DNA of 64,000 nucleotides from positions 113,430 to 177,429 of the forward strand of contig NZ_VLKR01000012.1 in the NCBI RefSeq assembly GCF_007830445.1, in the 5' to 3' direction. Each line of letters starts with the position of its first letter. Within the stretch, counting starts at the first letter, position 1. Source of the stretch: Sphingobacterium siyangense. Lineage in GTDB: Bacteria; Bacteroidota; Bacteroidia; Sphingobacteriales; Sphingobacteriaceae. Shown piece by piece: positions 1-8,106 of this stretch. Under the pieces are notes generated by a model. That model had not been told where the DNA came from. It worked only from the letters and a program-made list of their open reading frames with translations, and made no database searches. A program made the translations under genes and the position numbers.

Positions 1-344
1 TAGAGATGGTAGCTATTGGCAGTTTTGAGGCGAAGGGAGTCTGCTTCAATCCGGTAAGGTAATTGGGTTGTTTTGCCAATGGCAGCCGAATCCTGTGAGT
101 TATACTCGACAGCGATAGTGATCAGATTATGCTGCTTATCAAGTGCGCCGCCCCAGGTATGCTGAAAACGTTTTCTGACGTCATCGTAACTTATAAATGA
201 AATATAATGGTCTTTAACGAGCATTAAATGTTTATTGATGCCATCCTGATACAGGTAGGCCCCGTCGTGAAGTTGCTGCTGTGCCTGGATTTTAGAAAAA
301 TAGATTCCAAAAAATAGAAAGAATAGGAGGGTACAATTTTTCAT
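1..344 (-). CDS. Secreted hypothetical protein, truncated by the window edge
   Basis: The reading frame opens with ATG at 344 and runs off the left edge, leaving about 114 codons of the N-terminus. The first 20 or so residues (MKNCTLLFLFFGIYFSKIQA) form a typical signal peptide with a hydrophobic core and a cleavable A-x-A-like end, so the product is probably periplasmic or in the outer membrane. The mature part begins QQQLHDGAYLYQDG and contains a stretch about the response to a 'TWGGAL' region with no motif I recognise. It looks like the small secreted proteins of unknown function that are common in Sphingobacterium. No function is assigned. Confidence 0.6.
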   Translation of the reverse strand, partial: MKNCTLLFFLFFGIYFSKIQAQQQLHDGAYLYQDGINKHLMLVKDHYISFISYDDVRKRFQHTWGGALDKQHNLITIAVEYNSQDSAAIGKTTQLPYRIEADSLRLKTANSYHL

Positions 345-423
345 AACGGGTCTAAACTTGTTTCCCCTAAAGATACAAAATAAAACAGCGACACGAATGA
401 CGAACATTGGATTTAATCGAATC

Positions 424-504
424 AAAAAAAGCTGACCAGGCGATGCCTTGCCTCCAAAAAGTTAGACACTTTTCTTGGCAGTTCAGCGAACGGTCAGCTT
501 TTTT
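424..504 (-). terminator. Nested hairpin terminator downstream of tex
   Basis: AAAAAAAGCTGACC (424-437) pairs with GGTCAGC plus a T-run (492-504), and a second imperfect stem lies inside the 54-nt loop. It follows the tex stop codon on the minus strand. The loop carries an 18-nt motif (454-471) that recurs in the terminator at 5015-5046. Confidence 0.7.
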
Positions 505-523
505 GATTCGGAGTTAAATGTAT

Positions 524-2761
524 CTATTTAAATTTACTTGCCAATGCAGCTAGCTTGCTGGCCATATCCGTTTGTGGTTCGGCCTGCTTTTTAAAATCAT
601 TTTTTTTGTTTTTGGGTAGCGCAGGCTTCTCATCTGTTTTCATTGACAATGCAATGCGACTACGTTTTTCGTCTACTTCTGTTACCGTTACCATGACGTG
701 TTGCTGTACTTTGACGACTTCATGGGGATCTGATATATAGCGATTAGATAATTGGCTTAGGTGTACCAGGCCATCTTGATGTACGCCAATATCAACAAAG
801 GCACCGAAATTCGTAATATTGGTCACGATTCCCGGCAGTTTCATGCCAACCCGTAAGTCGCCAATGCTGTTGACCCCATCCGTGAATGAAAATGCTTCGA
901 ATTTTTCCCTTGGATCTAATCCGGGTTTTGCTAATTCATTTAGAATATCGTTTAATGTCGGTAGTCCTACTTCCTCCGAAATGTAATTTTTTAGGGGAAT
1001 AGATTTCCTGAGGTCAGCATCTGTCAATAGGTCCTCCACTTTTTTTCCCAAGTCTTTGGCCATTTGTTCCACCAATGCATAACGTTCGGGGTGTACTGCA
1101 GAGGAATCCAATGGATTTACCGCATGGCGAATGCGAAGGAATCCTGCGGCTTGTTCAAATGCTTTATCACCAAGGCGAGGAACTTTTTTCAGTTCACGTC
1201 TCGATGCAAATGGACCATTCTCATTTCTGTATTTGATGATCTGTTGGGCCAAAGATGGACCTAGACCCGAAACATAGGATAAGATTTGTTTGGAGGCAGT
1301 ATTCAGTTCAACACCGACCGCATTTACACAGCTGATAACGGTGTCGTCCAGAGAAGTTTGGAGTTTATTTTGATCAACGTCATGTTGATATTGTCCGACA
1401 CCGATCGATTTTGGATCGATCTTAACCAGCTCAGCCAAGGGATCCATCAATCGTCTACCAATAGATACTGCACCACGTACCGTAACATCTTGATCTGGAA
1501 ATTCTTCACGAGCAGTTTCGGAAGCCGAATAAATAGAGGCTCCACTTTCATTGACCATAACGATGGTAACGTTATTTAATCCGAGTTTCCGTACAAATTC
1601 CTCCGTTTCTCGACCCGCTGTTCCATTGCCGATTGCGATGGCTTGGATATCGTATTTCGAGACTAAATACTGAATTGTTTTTTTTGCTTCTGCCAGTCCA
1701 TTGGCACCCGTATGTGGAAAGATAGCCGTATTTTCTTTGAGCTGTCCCTGCTCATCCAGAACAACCGTTTTACAGCCTGTACGAAATCCTGGGTCGATTG
1801 CAAGCAGCCTTTTCTGCCCTAGTGGAGCGGCTAGAAGTAATTGACGAACATTGTCGGCAAAAACTTTGATGGCTTCTTCATCGGCTTTTTGGCGTGTTAA
1901 TACACGAATTTCAGTCTCCATGGAAGGTTTTAACAGACGCTTATAGCTATCGACCAAGGCGAGTTTTACCTGAGCTGCGGCATCGTTGGCACCCTTAACA
2001 TAGATGGATTCGATACGGGGTAGAATTTCTTCTTCATTGATCGCTATATCTAAGTAGAGCAGCTCTTCTTTTTCCCCACGGCGCATCGCAAGCACACGAT
2101 GGGAAGGTGCATCTTTCAAAGATTCAGACCATTCGTAATAATCTTTATATTTTAGGGCGGCGTCTTCTTTTCCAGGAACTACCTTTGAAACAAATGCACT
2201 TTTTTCGAGGAATATCGCTCTCGACTTGGCTCTCACTGTCGCATCTTCGGCAATGACCTCTGCAATGATATCGCGGGCACCTGCTAGTGCCTCCTCTGTA
2301 TTTTTTACGCCTTTTTCTTCATCTATTAAACTGTCCGCAAGGGCGAGGAAATCGCCCGTTTCTTGCGCCAAAATAAGATCCGCTAAAGGTTGCAGACCTT
2401 TTTCACGTGCCACACTGGCGCGGGTTTTACGCTTAGGTTTGTAAGGCAAATAGATATCTTCAAGACTGGCCATGGTTTCGGCATTCAAAAGCTGCTGCTC
2501 AAGCTCCGCTGTCAATTTCCCCTGATCGTTGATAGATTTAAGAACAGCTTCTTTACGTTTATCTAAATCGCGCAGCTGCTGGAAACGATCTCTGATATTG
2601 GTGATTTGAACTTCGTCCAAACTACCAGTCATTTCCTTACGGTAGCGTGAGATAAACGGAACGGTAGCGCCTTCGTCTAATAGTGCTATAGTCGTGCGAA
2701 CCTGTTTTTCGCTAATAGAAAGCTCGTTAGCAATAGTAATTTCGTGTGTTGATAAGCTCAT
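524..2761 (-). CDS. tex: Tex/YhgF family RNA-binding transcription accessory protein
   Basis: This is a full-length Tex protein (about 745 aa). It has the N-terminal Tex helical domain, a YqgF/RNase H-like domain (LLAIDPGFRTGCKTVVLD), helix-hairpin-helix repeats (SGLGPSLAQQIIKYRNENG) and a C-terminal S1 RNA-binding domain (GIVTNITNFGAFVDIGVHQD). Tex proteins bind nucleic acid and affect transcription and ribosome quality; the exact role here is inferred. I chose the ATG at 2761 (MSLSTHEITIANEL). The frame stays open to 2806, but those 15 extra codons would run through the upstream hairpin at 2784-2813. The gene follows tatA on the same strand but is separated from it by that terminator. Confidence 0.93.
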   Translation of the reverse strand: MSLSTHEITIANELSISEKQVRTTIALLDEGATVPFISRYRKEMTGSLDEVQITNIRDRFQQLRDLDKRKEAVLKSINDQGKLTAELEQQLLNAETMASLEDIYLPYKPKRKTRASVAREKGLQPLADLILAQETGDFLALADSLIDEEKGVKNTEEALAGARDIIAEVIAEDATVRAKSRAIFLEKSAFVSKVVPGKEDAALKYKDYYEWSESLKDAPSHRVLAMRRGEKEELLYLDIAINEEEILPRIESIYVKGANDAAAQVKLALVDSYKRLLKPSMETEIRVLTRQKADEEAIKVFADNVRQLLLAAPLGQKRLLAIDPGFRTGCKTVVLDEQGQLKENTAIFPHTGANGLAEAKKTIQYLVSKYDIQAIAIGNGTAGRETEEFVRKLGLNNVTIVMVNESGASIYSASETAREEFPDQDVTVRGAVSIGRRLMDPLAELVKIDPKSIGVGQYQHDVDQNKLQTSLDDTVISCVNAVGVELNTASKQILSYVSGLGPSLAQQIIKYRNENGPFASRRELKKVPRLGDKAFEQAAGFLRIRHAVNPLDSSAVHPERYALVEQMAKDLGKKVEDLLTDADLRKSIPLKNYISEEVGLPTLNDILNELAKPGLDPREKFEAFSFTDGVNSIGDLRVGMKLPGIVTNITNFGAFVDIGVHQDGLVHLSQLSNRYISDPHEVVKVQQHVMVTVTEVDEKRSRIALSMKTDEKPALPKNKKNDFKKQAEPQTDMASKLAALASKFK

Positions 2762-2783
2762 TGTCGGTTTAATCTTAAAAAGT

Positions 2784-2813
2784 AGAGCTGTTGAATCACC
2801 ATTCAACAGCTCT
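2784..2813 (-). terminator. Terminator between the tatA-type gene and tex
   Basis: AGAGCTGTTGAAT (2784-2796) and ATTCAACAGCTCT (2801-2813) form a perfect 13-bp stem with a 4-nt loop. On the minus strand it is followed by ACTTTTT, giving a normal intrinsic terminator for the upstream tatA-type gene. Confidence 0.75.
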
Positions 2814-2846
2814 AAGTATATCTAATTATAAACTAAAGTAGTAAAA

Positions 2847-3368
2847 TTAAGCAGGTTTATTGGTATTGTCCTGCTCAGGAACTTTTTTATCTTCTACCTC
2901 GTTGTTTTTAGTTTCAGCAAAATGATCGTTATACCCGTACGTGATGTGGGATGGCTCTTCGCCGTAATCGGGTTGTTTATGCGGATTATGTTCGACGACA
3001 CCGGCAGGTGTTGTGAATTCATATTTTTTCTTAGGCTGCTCTGTTTCTGAACCTTCTACGGTTTCCTGTGGCTTAGCCTCTTCTTCGTGTGCTACTTGAG
3101 CCTTCTCCTCAGCTAAACGCACATCATTAGGAACAGCTTCTTCTTTTACTTCTGTTTTAACGTCTATGTCTTTCTCGAAATTATTGATTTGATCTGAAAT
3201 TTCACGTTTGATACCTTCTGATGCATCTTTGAACTCACGTATTCCTCTTCCTAAACCTCTCGCCAATTCAGGAAGTTTTTTGCCTCCAAAAAGTAACAAG
3301 ATTGCAAACACAATTAAGATCATCTCTTGTGTTCCGATGTTTAGAAATGCTATTACTGGATTGTACAT
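2847..3368 (-). CDS. tatA: Twin-arginine translocase subunit, TatA/TatE type
   Basis: Residues 1-65 are a TatA/B core: a short periplasmic N-terminus, one transmembrane helix (EMILIVFAILLLF), the F-G-x-K-K-L-P hinge and an amphipathic helix (ELARGLGRGIREFKDASEG). TatA forms the pore-like part of the Tat system that exports folded proteins across the inner membrane. The product is 173 aa, nearly twice a usual TatA (about 60-90 aa). The extra C-terminal 100 residues are acidic, rich in Glu, Lys and Pro, and look disordered. The hydrophobic and hinge sequences fit TatA better than TatB, but the length leaves TatB possible. No tatC is in the window. A TACTTTTG-like -7 box is seen at 3447-3440. 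Confidence 0.85.
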   Translation of the reverse strand: MYNPVIAFLNIGTQEMILIVFAILLLFGGKKLPELARGLGRGIREFKDASEGIKREISDQINNFEKDIDVKTEVKEEAVPNDVRLAEEKAQVAHEEEAKPQETVEGSETEQPKKKYEFTTPAGVVEHNPHKQPDYGEEPSHITYGYNDHFAETKNNEVEDKKVPEQDNTNKPA

Positions 3369-3610
3369 ACTCTTTTTCCTCTTCTTTTGATTACTAACTA
3401 GATGCTAAGGTACATTTATATTTCTATAGTTCTTAGACCCAAAAGTAAATTTAAGATAATTTTAAGGTATTTGAAACATAAAAATTACTTAACAAAGTGC
3501 GGTTATTTGATGGGTGTAAATTGTTATATTTTTGCTAAATATTTTTTAATATGACGATAGGGTAGCAATATCTTCGTATTTTTGTGGCTATTTTTTTAGG
3601 GAAATCGATT

Positions 3611-4987
3611 ATGTTGGGAAATTTTAAAACATTTAAACCGTATTACAAAAGTACGATGGTATTGGCGGGGCCCGTGGTGATCTCACAATTGGGACATACA
3701 CTGGTGCATACCGCAGATAGTGTGATTGTTGGACATTTTGCAGGAACCATTCCATTGGCCGCAGTTTCGTTGGTACATGCTGTTTTTATGGTTGTTATGG
3801 TCATCGGGTTGGGAATTGCTTATGGCATCACGCCGTTGATTGCACAGGAGAATGGCCGTGATAATAAAAAAGAATGTGCCATATTGTTGTCCAATAGCTT
3901 TTGGTTAAATATTCTCGCAGGACTCTTGTTGTTCGCTTTAGTTTACTTTGGTTCGATGTTGGCTATCGATCACCTCAACCAAGATCCGGCTGTGGTGAAG
4001 GAGGCAAAGCCTTATTTACTTATTCTGAGTTTATCGATGCTTCCGTTGATGGTATTTAGCACATTTAAACAATTTGCCGAAGGCCTTGGCTTTACAAAGC
4101 AAGCCATGAATGTAACTATTTGGGGAAATGTACTGAACATTATTTTGGCGATCATCTTTGTCAAAGGGATGTTTGGCATTAGCCCTATGGGGGTGAAGGG
4201 AGTCGGATACAGTACATTGATCGACCGTGTGTTAATGATGTCTGTGATGATGACCTATGTATTGCGATCGCAGAAATTTAAAGGATATATTCAATATTTT
4301 AAGGTGACATTGGTAGATCGGCAACGATTGCTTAAGATCGTGCGCATCGGGGCACCCGTGGCTATGCAATATGTATTTGAAATTGGGGCTTTTGCAGGGG
4401 CTTCCCTATTAGCCGGTACGATAAGTGCTACAGCGCAAGCTTCTCATCAAGTAGCCATCCAGCTGGCCGCGATGACGTATATGATGGCGAGTGGTATCGC
4501 TGCTGCTGCAACAATCAAGGTGGGGAATAGTTATGGTAATAGAAACCTTTTTCGCCTCGAACGATTTGCCATCACTTCGTATCAATTGGTGTTGATCTTT
4601 ATGGTGATTACAGCGTCTTTGTTCGCGTTGTTGAATAATTATTTACCTTATATCTTTACCTCAGATCATGCTGTGGTGATTATTGCTTCCCAGCTGTTGA
4701 TTATTGCGGGACTTTTCCAATTGTTTGATGGTACGCAAGTTGTCGGTCTGGGGGTGTTACGTGGTATGGGGGATGTGAATATTCCAACCCTTATCACATT
4801 TATTGCTTATTGGATTATAGGGCTACCAAGTGGCTACCTCATGGGAGTGGTATTTAACTGGGGTATCAAGGGGATTTGGTATGGGCTGACATTAGGCTTG
4901 TTAACCTCTTCGCTTTTACTTTATCTGCGGTTTCAATTGGTGATCAAGAAGAAGAAAATACAATTCGAACAAAGTATGTTTAAGTAA
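3611..4987 (+). CDS. MATE family efflux transporter
   Basis: This is a multidrug and toxic compound extrusion transporter with about 12 predicted transmembrane helices. It begins MLGNFKTFKPYYKSTMVLAG and contains the early family signature P-V-V-I-S-Q-L-G-H-T and the stretch DSVIVGHFAGTIPLAAVSLV. MATE proteins export cationic drugs, dyes or metabolites using Na+ or H+ gradients; the substrate cannot be read from sequence. The frame is open from a GTG at 3584, but that GTG ends a TATTTTTG promoter-like box (3577-3584). The ATG at 3611 starts at the usual family N-terminus and is preferred. The gene stands alone, divergent from the tatA-type gene. Confidence 0.9.
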   Translation: MLGNFKTFKPYYKSTMVLAGPVVISQLGHTLVHTADSVIVGHFAGTIPLAAVSLVHAVFMVVMVIGLGIAYGITPLIAQENGRDNKKECAILLSNSFWLNILAGLLLFALVYFGSMLAIDHLNQDPAVVKEAKPYLLILSLSMLPLMVFSTFKQFAEGLGFTKQAMNVTIWGNVLNIILAIIFVKGMFGISPMGVKGVGYSTLIDRVLMMSVMMTYVLRSQKFKGYIQYFKVTLVDRQRLLKIVRIGAPVAMQYVFEIGAFAGASLLAGTISATAQASHQVAIQLAAMTYMMASGIAAAATIKVGNSYGNRNLFRLERFAITSYQLVLIFMVITASLFALLNNYLPYIFTSDHAVVIIASQLLIIAGLFQLFDGTQVVGLGVLRGMGDVNIPTLITFIAYWIIGLPSGYLMGVVFNWGIKGIWYGLTLGLLTSSLLLYLRFQLVIKKKKIQFEQSMFK

Positions 4988-5010
4988 CAAAAAATATATT
5001 TTAAATAATA

Positions 5011-5048
5011 AAAATGCCCCAAATAAGTGTCTAACTTTTTGGGGCATG
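5011..5048 (-). terminator. Hairpin terminator for the E2 gene with an IS-end-like loop
   Basis: TGCCCCAAATAAGT (5015-5028) pairs with ACTTTTTGGGGCA (5034-5046), with one bulge and the loop GTCTA. The T-run follows on the minus strand (GGGGCATTTTT), so it mainly serves the E2 gene. Positions 5025-5042 are the exact reverse complement of 454-471. Confidence 0.65.
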
Positions 5049-5086
5049 TCTATTTAAGAGCCTTTTTTATTTATCAATTTTGATGG

Positions 5087-6436
5087 CTAGATTACTCTAT
5101 TGCTATCCCAATTTTCCAGGTAGTCCGCCACCCGTTTTAAGAAGGTACCTCCGAGGGCACCATCGATTGCACGGTGGTCATAAGAAAGTGAAAGATACAT
5201 CATATGTCTAATACCAATCATATCACCATACTCTGTTTCTATGACTGCTGGTTTTTTCGTAATTGTACCTACAGCCAAGATTGCAGCTTGCGGTTGGTTA
5301 ATGATAGGAGTTCCCATAATATTGCCAAAAGCGCCGATATTGGTGAATGTAAATGTGCCATCTTGTGTGTCGTCAGGTTTTAATTTATTTGCCCGTGACC
5401 GTTGTGCGAGGTCGTTGACACTTTTACTCAAACCTACTAAGCTTAATTGATCTGCATTTTTGATAACAGGAACGATGAGATTGCCATTAGGCAATGCTGC
5501 CGCCATACCAATATTGATGTTTTTCTTCTTGATGATATTGTAACCGTCGATCGAGATATTGACCAATGGAAAATCTTTGAGCGCCTTGCTAATCGCCTCG
5601 ATAAACAAAGGGGTGAACGTAATGTTTTCTCCCTCGCGTTTTTTATAGGCATCTTTAACTTTATTGCGCCACAAAACTAAATTGGTTACATCTGCCTCAA
5701 CAAAAGAACATACATGGGGAGAGGTTTGTACACTTTTGACCATATGGTCTGCAATCAACCTTCGCATGCGGTCCATTTCAATGATTTCATCACTGCCATT
5801 GGCAACAGTGTGAACATGCGATGGAGCGGTAGAGATTATTTTCGGAGATTCTGTAGCCGTGTTCGTGTGCTCTGCCGGAATAGACTTTGGTGTTTTTGCC
5901 GATGAATCTCGATGTGTTACATAGTTTAAAATATCTTCCTTTGTCACTCTTCCCTCTGCTCCAGTACCCTGGATACGGTCAAGTTCATCTTGGGACAATC
6001 CTTCGTGACGTGCGATATTCTTTACTAAAGGTGAATAGAAACGAAGGGTATTCTCGTAGGGAGAAGACGAAATTTCAGCCGCTACATTTGGCAGCTGGTC
6101 TACACCAGGGATATTCAACTCTATGATCTCTTCGGGAGCTGTCGCTGAAGGAGCTGTATTTTCTTGTGCTTGAATCGCAGGTTCTTCATTTTCGCCCTCA
6201 ATTTCTATAATTGCAACGACTTCACCAACTTGGACAGTCTGGTCTACGGTATAGCAATGCTCTTTTAAAACACCTTTTACAGGGGAAGGTACCTCTGAAT
6301 CAACTTTGTCCGTTGCGATTTCCAATAAAGTGTCATCTTCATCAATCAGGTCACCAGGTTGTTTTAACCATTTTGTGATTGTTGCCTCGGATACACTTTC
6401 TCCCATTTTTGGGAGCAAGAGTTTATATAAAGCCAT
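5087..6436 (-). CDS. 2-oxoacid dehydrogenase E2 (dihydrolipoamide acyltransferase)
   Basis: This is the E2 core of a 2-oxoacid dehydrogenase complex, which moves acyl groups from lipoate to CoA. Domain order is: an N-terminal lipoyl domain with the modified lysine in ATDKVDSEVPSP (near residue 47), a flexible linker, a peripheral subunit-binding domain (SPLVKNIARHEGLSQDELDR to GRVTKEDIL), and the catalytic domain ending in the DHRAIDG motif. The start is ATG 6436 (MALYKLLLPKMGESV); four upstream in-frame codons are not needed. The lipoyl and catalytic sequences resemble branched-chain (BkdB) or generic E2 forms about as well as SucB, so the substrate is left open. No E1 or E3 gene is adjacent. 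Confidence 0.9.
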   Translation of the reverse strand: MALYKLLLPKMGESVSEATITKWLKQPGDLIDEDDTLLEIATDKVDSEVPSPVKGVLKEHCYTVDQTVQVGEVVAIIEIEGENEEPAIQAQENTAPSATAPEEIIELNIPGVDQLPNVAAEISSSPYENTLRFYSPLVKNIARHEGLSQDELDRIQGTGAEGRVTKEDILNYVTHRDSSAKTPKSIPAEHTNTATESPKIISTAPSHVHTVANGSDEIIEMDRMRRLIADHMVKSVQTSPHVCSFVEADVTNLVLWRNKVKDAYKKREGENITFTPLFIEAISKALKDFPLVNISIDGYNIIKKKNINIGMAAALPNGNLIVPVIKNADQLSLVGLSKSVNDLAQRSRANKLKPDDTQDGTFTFTNIGAFGNIMGTPIINQPQAAILAVGTITKKPAVIETEYGDMIGIRHMMYLSLSYDHRAIDGALGGTFLKRVADYLENWDSNRVI

Positions 6437-6548
6437 ATTTTTTAGCAATCTCGTTATAGAAAAACGAAGTTAAATAAATTGTGGTTTACTTTCAACAATT
6501 TAAAATATTATTCCTTAAATAACGTATTCTTTGAAATATTATTTTACT

Positions 6549-7808
6549 TTATTGTGTGTCTTGTTCTTTTTCTTTTACCAGCAACTTCCACAAAAGTAAT
6601 AAAGCATTCATACGGGTACGTTCGATGTTGATCAGTCTTTCGTTATTAAACTGAAACTTCTTGGTTAAAACTTCTTTTTTTCCCGCAACAGCTACCCAGA
6701 TAGTGCCAACTGGTTTCTCAACTGTTCCACCACCTGGCCCCGCTATCCCAGTTGTCGCAATAGCATAATCCGACGAAAATGCCTTTTTTGAACCGGAAGC
6801 CATTTCGATAGCAGTCTGCTCACTTACTGCGCCATATTGGATCAGTGTTGCTTCTTTGACGTTCAACAATTGTTGTTTTAAAGCGTTGGAGTAGGGGATA
6901 GTACCACCAAGGAATATAACGCTGCTTCCTGCTACTGCGGTTATTGAAGCGGCAAGGCTACCACCTGTACAGCTTTCTGCGGTAGTCAATGTAGCACCTC
7001 GGCGGCTAAGCTCTTTAATTAAATAAGGTTCGATGCTGGTATCATAATCTGCAATGACATATTGTTGTAAACGATGGAGTAGCTTTGTTTTAAAAAGGGC
7101 AACCTGGAGCATAATGTCAGATTTATTCCTGCTTTTACCAGAGAGTCTCAATCGGATAAAGGCCAAGGTTGGTAGATAGGCCAATTTTATGCTTGAAGGA
7201 AGTTCTGATTCGATATCCTTTATTTCTTCTGCCAAATAGGATTCTCCGATTCCGCCGACCAAAATTGTCTCATGACAGATAAATAAGTCAGGATCCTGTT
7301 TGGCTAATAAAGGCAGCACATGTTTTTCCATCAGAAATTTCATCTCAAATGGCACTCCAGGCATAAAAATAAACTTCTTTTGGTTCTGGTGTACCAGCAT
7401 GCCGGGTGCAGTGCCATAGTCGTTAAATAGGACTTCACAATTTGCCAAAACATCGGCCTGCTGCAGATTGATGTCGAGCATTTTTAGATTGCGTGATTCA
7501 AATATGTTGGTCACGTGCCGAAGTACATGCTCATCCCGTATCAAGGTGGTTCCAAAATACGCTGCGGCGGTTTTTTTTGTTACATCATCTTTCGTCGGGC
7601 CCAGACCTCCGGTGATTAAAATAAGATCTGCCCGAACTGAGGCCTCCTTCAATGTCGTTGAAATAGCCTCTTCAGTATCAGGGATCGATGTCATTTGAAC
7701 GATATCGACTTCGAATTGGAGCAGTTGCTTGGCAATCCAGCCTGAATTGGTATCAATGATCTGCCCGATGAGGATCTCATCGCCTATGGTAATAATCTCT
7801 GCTTTCAT
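6549..7808 (-). CDS. cinA: CinA family nicotinamide-nucleotide amidohydrolase
   Basis: The 419-aa product has both CinA domains. The N-terminal MoaB/MoeA-like domain begins MKAEIITIGDEILIGQIIDTN and includes the ITGGLGPTKDD loop. The C-terminal PncC-type amidase domain has TTAESCTGGSLAASIT and ATTGIAGPGGGTVEKPVGT. CinA-type proteins hydrolyse NMN to nicotinate mononucleotide and act on ADP-ribose-type substrates, recycling pyridine nucleotides. The ATG at 7808 follows a 12-nt tandem duplication (AAAATAATTATG at 7813-7824 and 7825-7836). About 100 nt separate it from the downstream E2 gene, with no clear terminator. The 284-nt gap upstream, to the lptD stop, holds that duplication and no gene that I can see. 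Confidence 0.92.
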   Translation of the reverse strand: MKAEIITIGDEILIGQIIDTNSGWIAKQLLQFEVDIVQMTSIPDTEEAISTTLKEASVRADLILITGGLGPTKDDVTKKTAAAYFGTTLIRDEHVLRHVTNIFESRNLKMLDINLQQADVLANCEVLFNDYGTAPGMLVHQNQKKFIFMPGVPFEMKFLMEKHVLPLLAKQDPDLFICHETILVGGIGESYLAEEIKDIESELPSSIKLAYLPTLAFIRLRLSGKSRNKSDIMLQVALFKTKLLHRLQQYVIADYDTSIEPYLIKELSRRGATLTTAESCTGGSLAASITAVAGSSVIFLGGTIPYSNALKQQLLNVKEATLIQYGAVSEQTAIEMASGSKKAFSSDYAIATTGIAGPGGGTVEKPVGTIWVAVAGKKEVLTKKFQFNNERLINIERTRMNALLLLWKLLVKEKEQDTQ

Positions 7809-8075
7809 CTTTAAAATAATTATGAAAATAATTATGAAACCACCTCCCTACTTTGAAAAATACATCTGCGGGGTATAGTGTTGGATTTTCTCAATCTTTT
7901 GGTGTTAAAATGTCCATGCGCTAGCGCCTAAAAAATGAAAATTCAATACCAGAAGATTCAGGATATAAACTTACATAAAATTGCGGCTCAACGAAATGTT
8001 AAAAATGTATTTGATGGAAGAAGTTTTTTGAAAAGAAGCTGATGGTTCTGCTGACCAATACAAGTACGGCATTTC

Positions 8076-8106
8076 AAAAAAAAGCAGTTATTTTAAAAAT
8101 AACTGC
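8076..8106 (-). terminator. Terminator overlapping the lptD stop codon
   Basis: GCAGTTATTTT (8084-8094) and its partner AAAATAACTGC (to 8106) form a near-perfect palindrome that includes the last codons and the stop of lptD. Eight A residues (8076-8083) give a T8 tail on the minus strand. Confidence 0.75.

Noticed and set aside
3584..3610. GTG start of the MATE transporter
   Set aside because: The GTG coincides with the end of a promoter-like TATTTTTG box, and the ATG nine codons later gives the normal family N-terminus.
7813..7836. 12-nt tandem duplication before cinA as a regulatory site
   Set aside because: It is AT-rich and only two units long, so simple slippage explains it; no match to other regions was seen.
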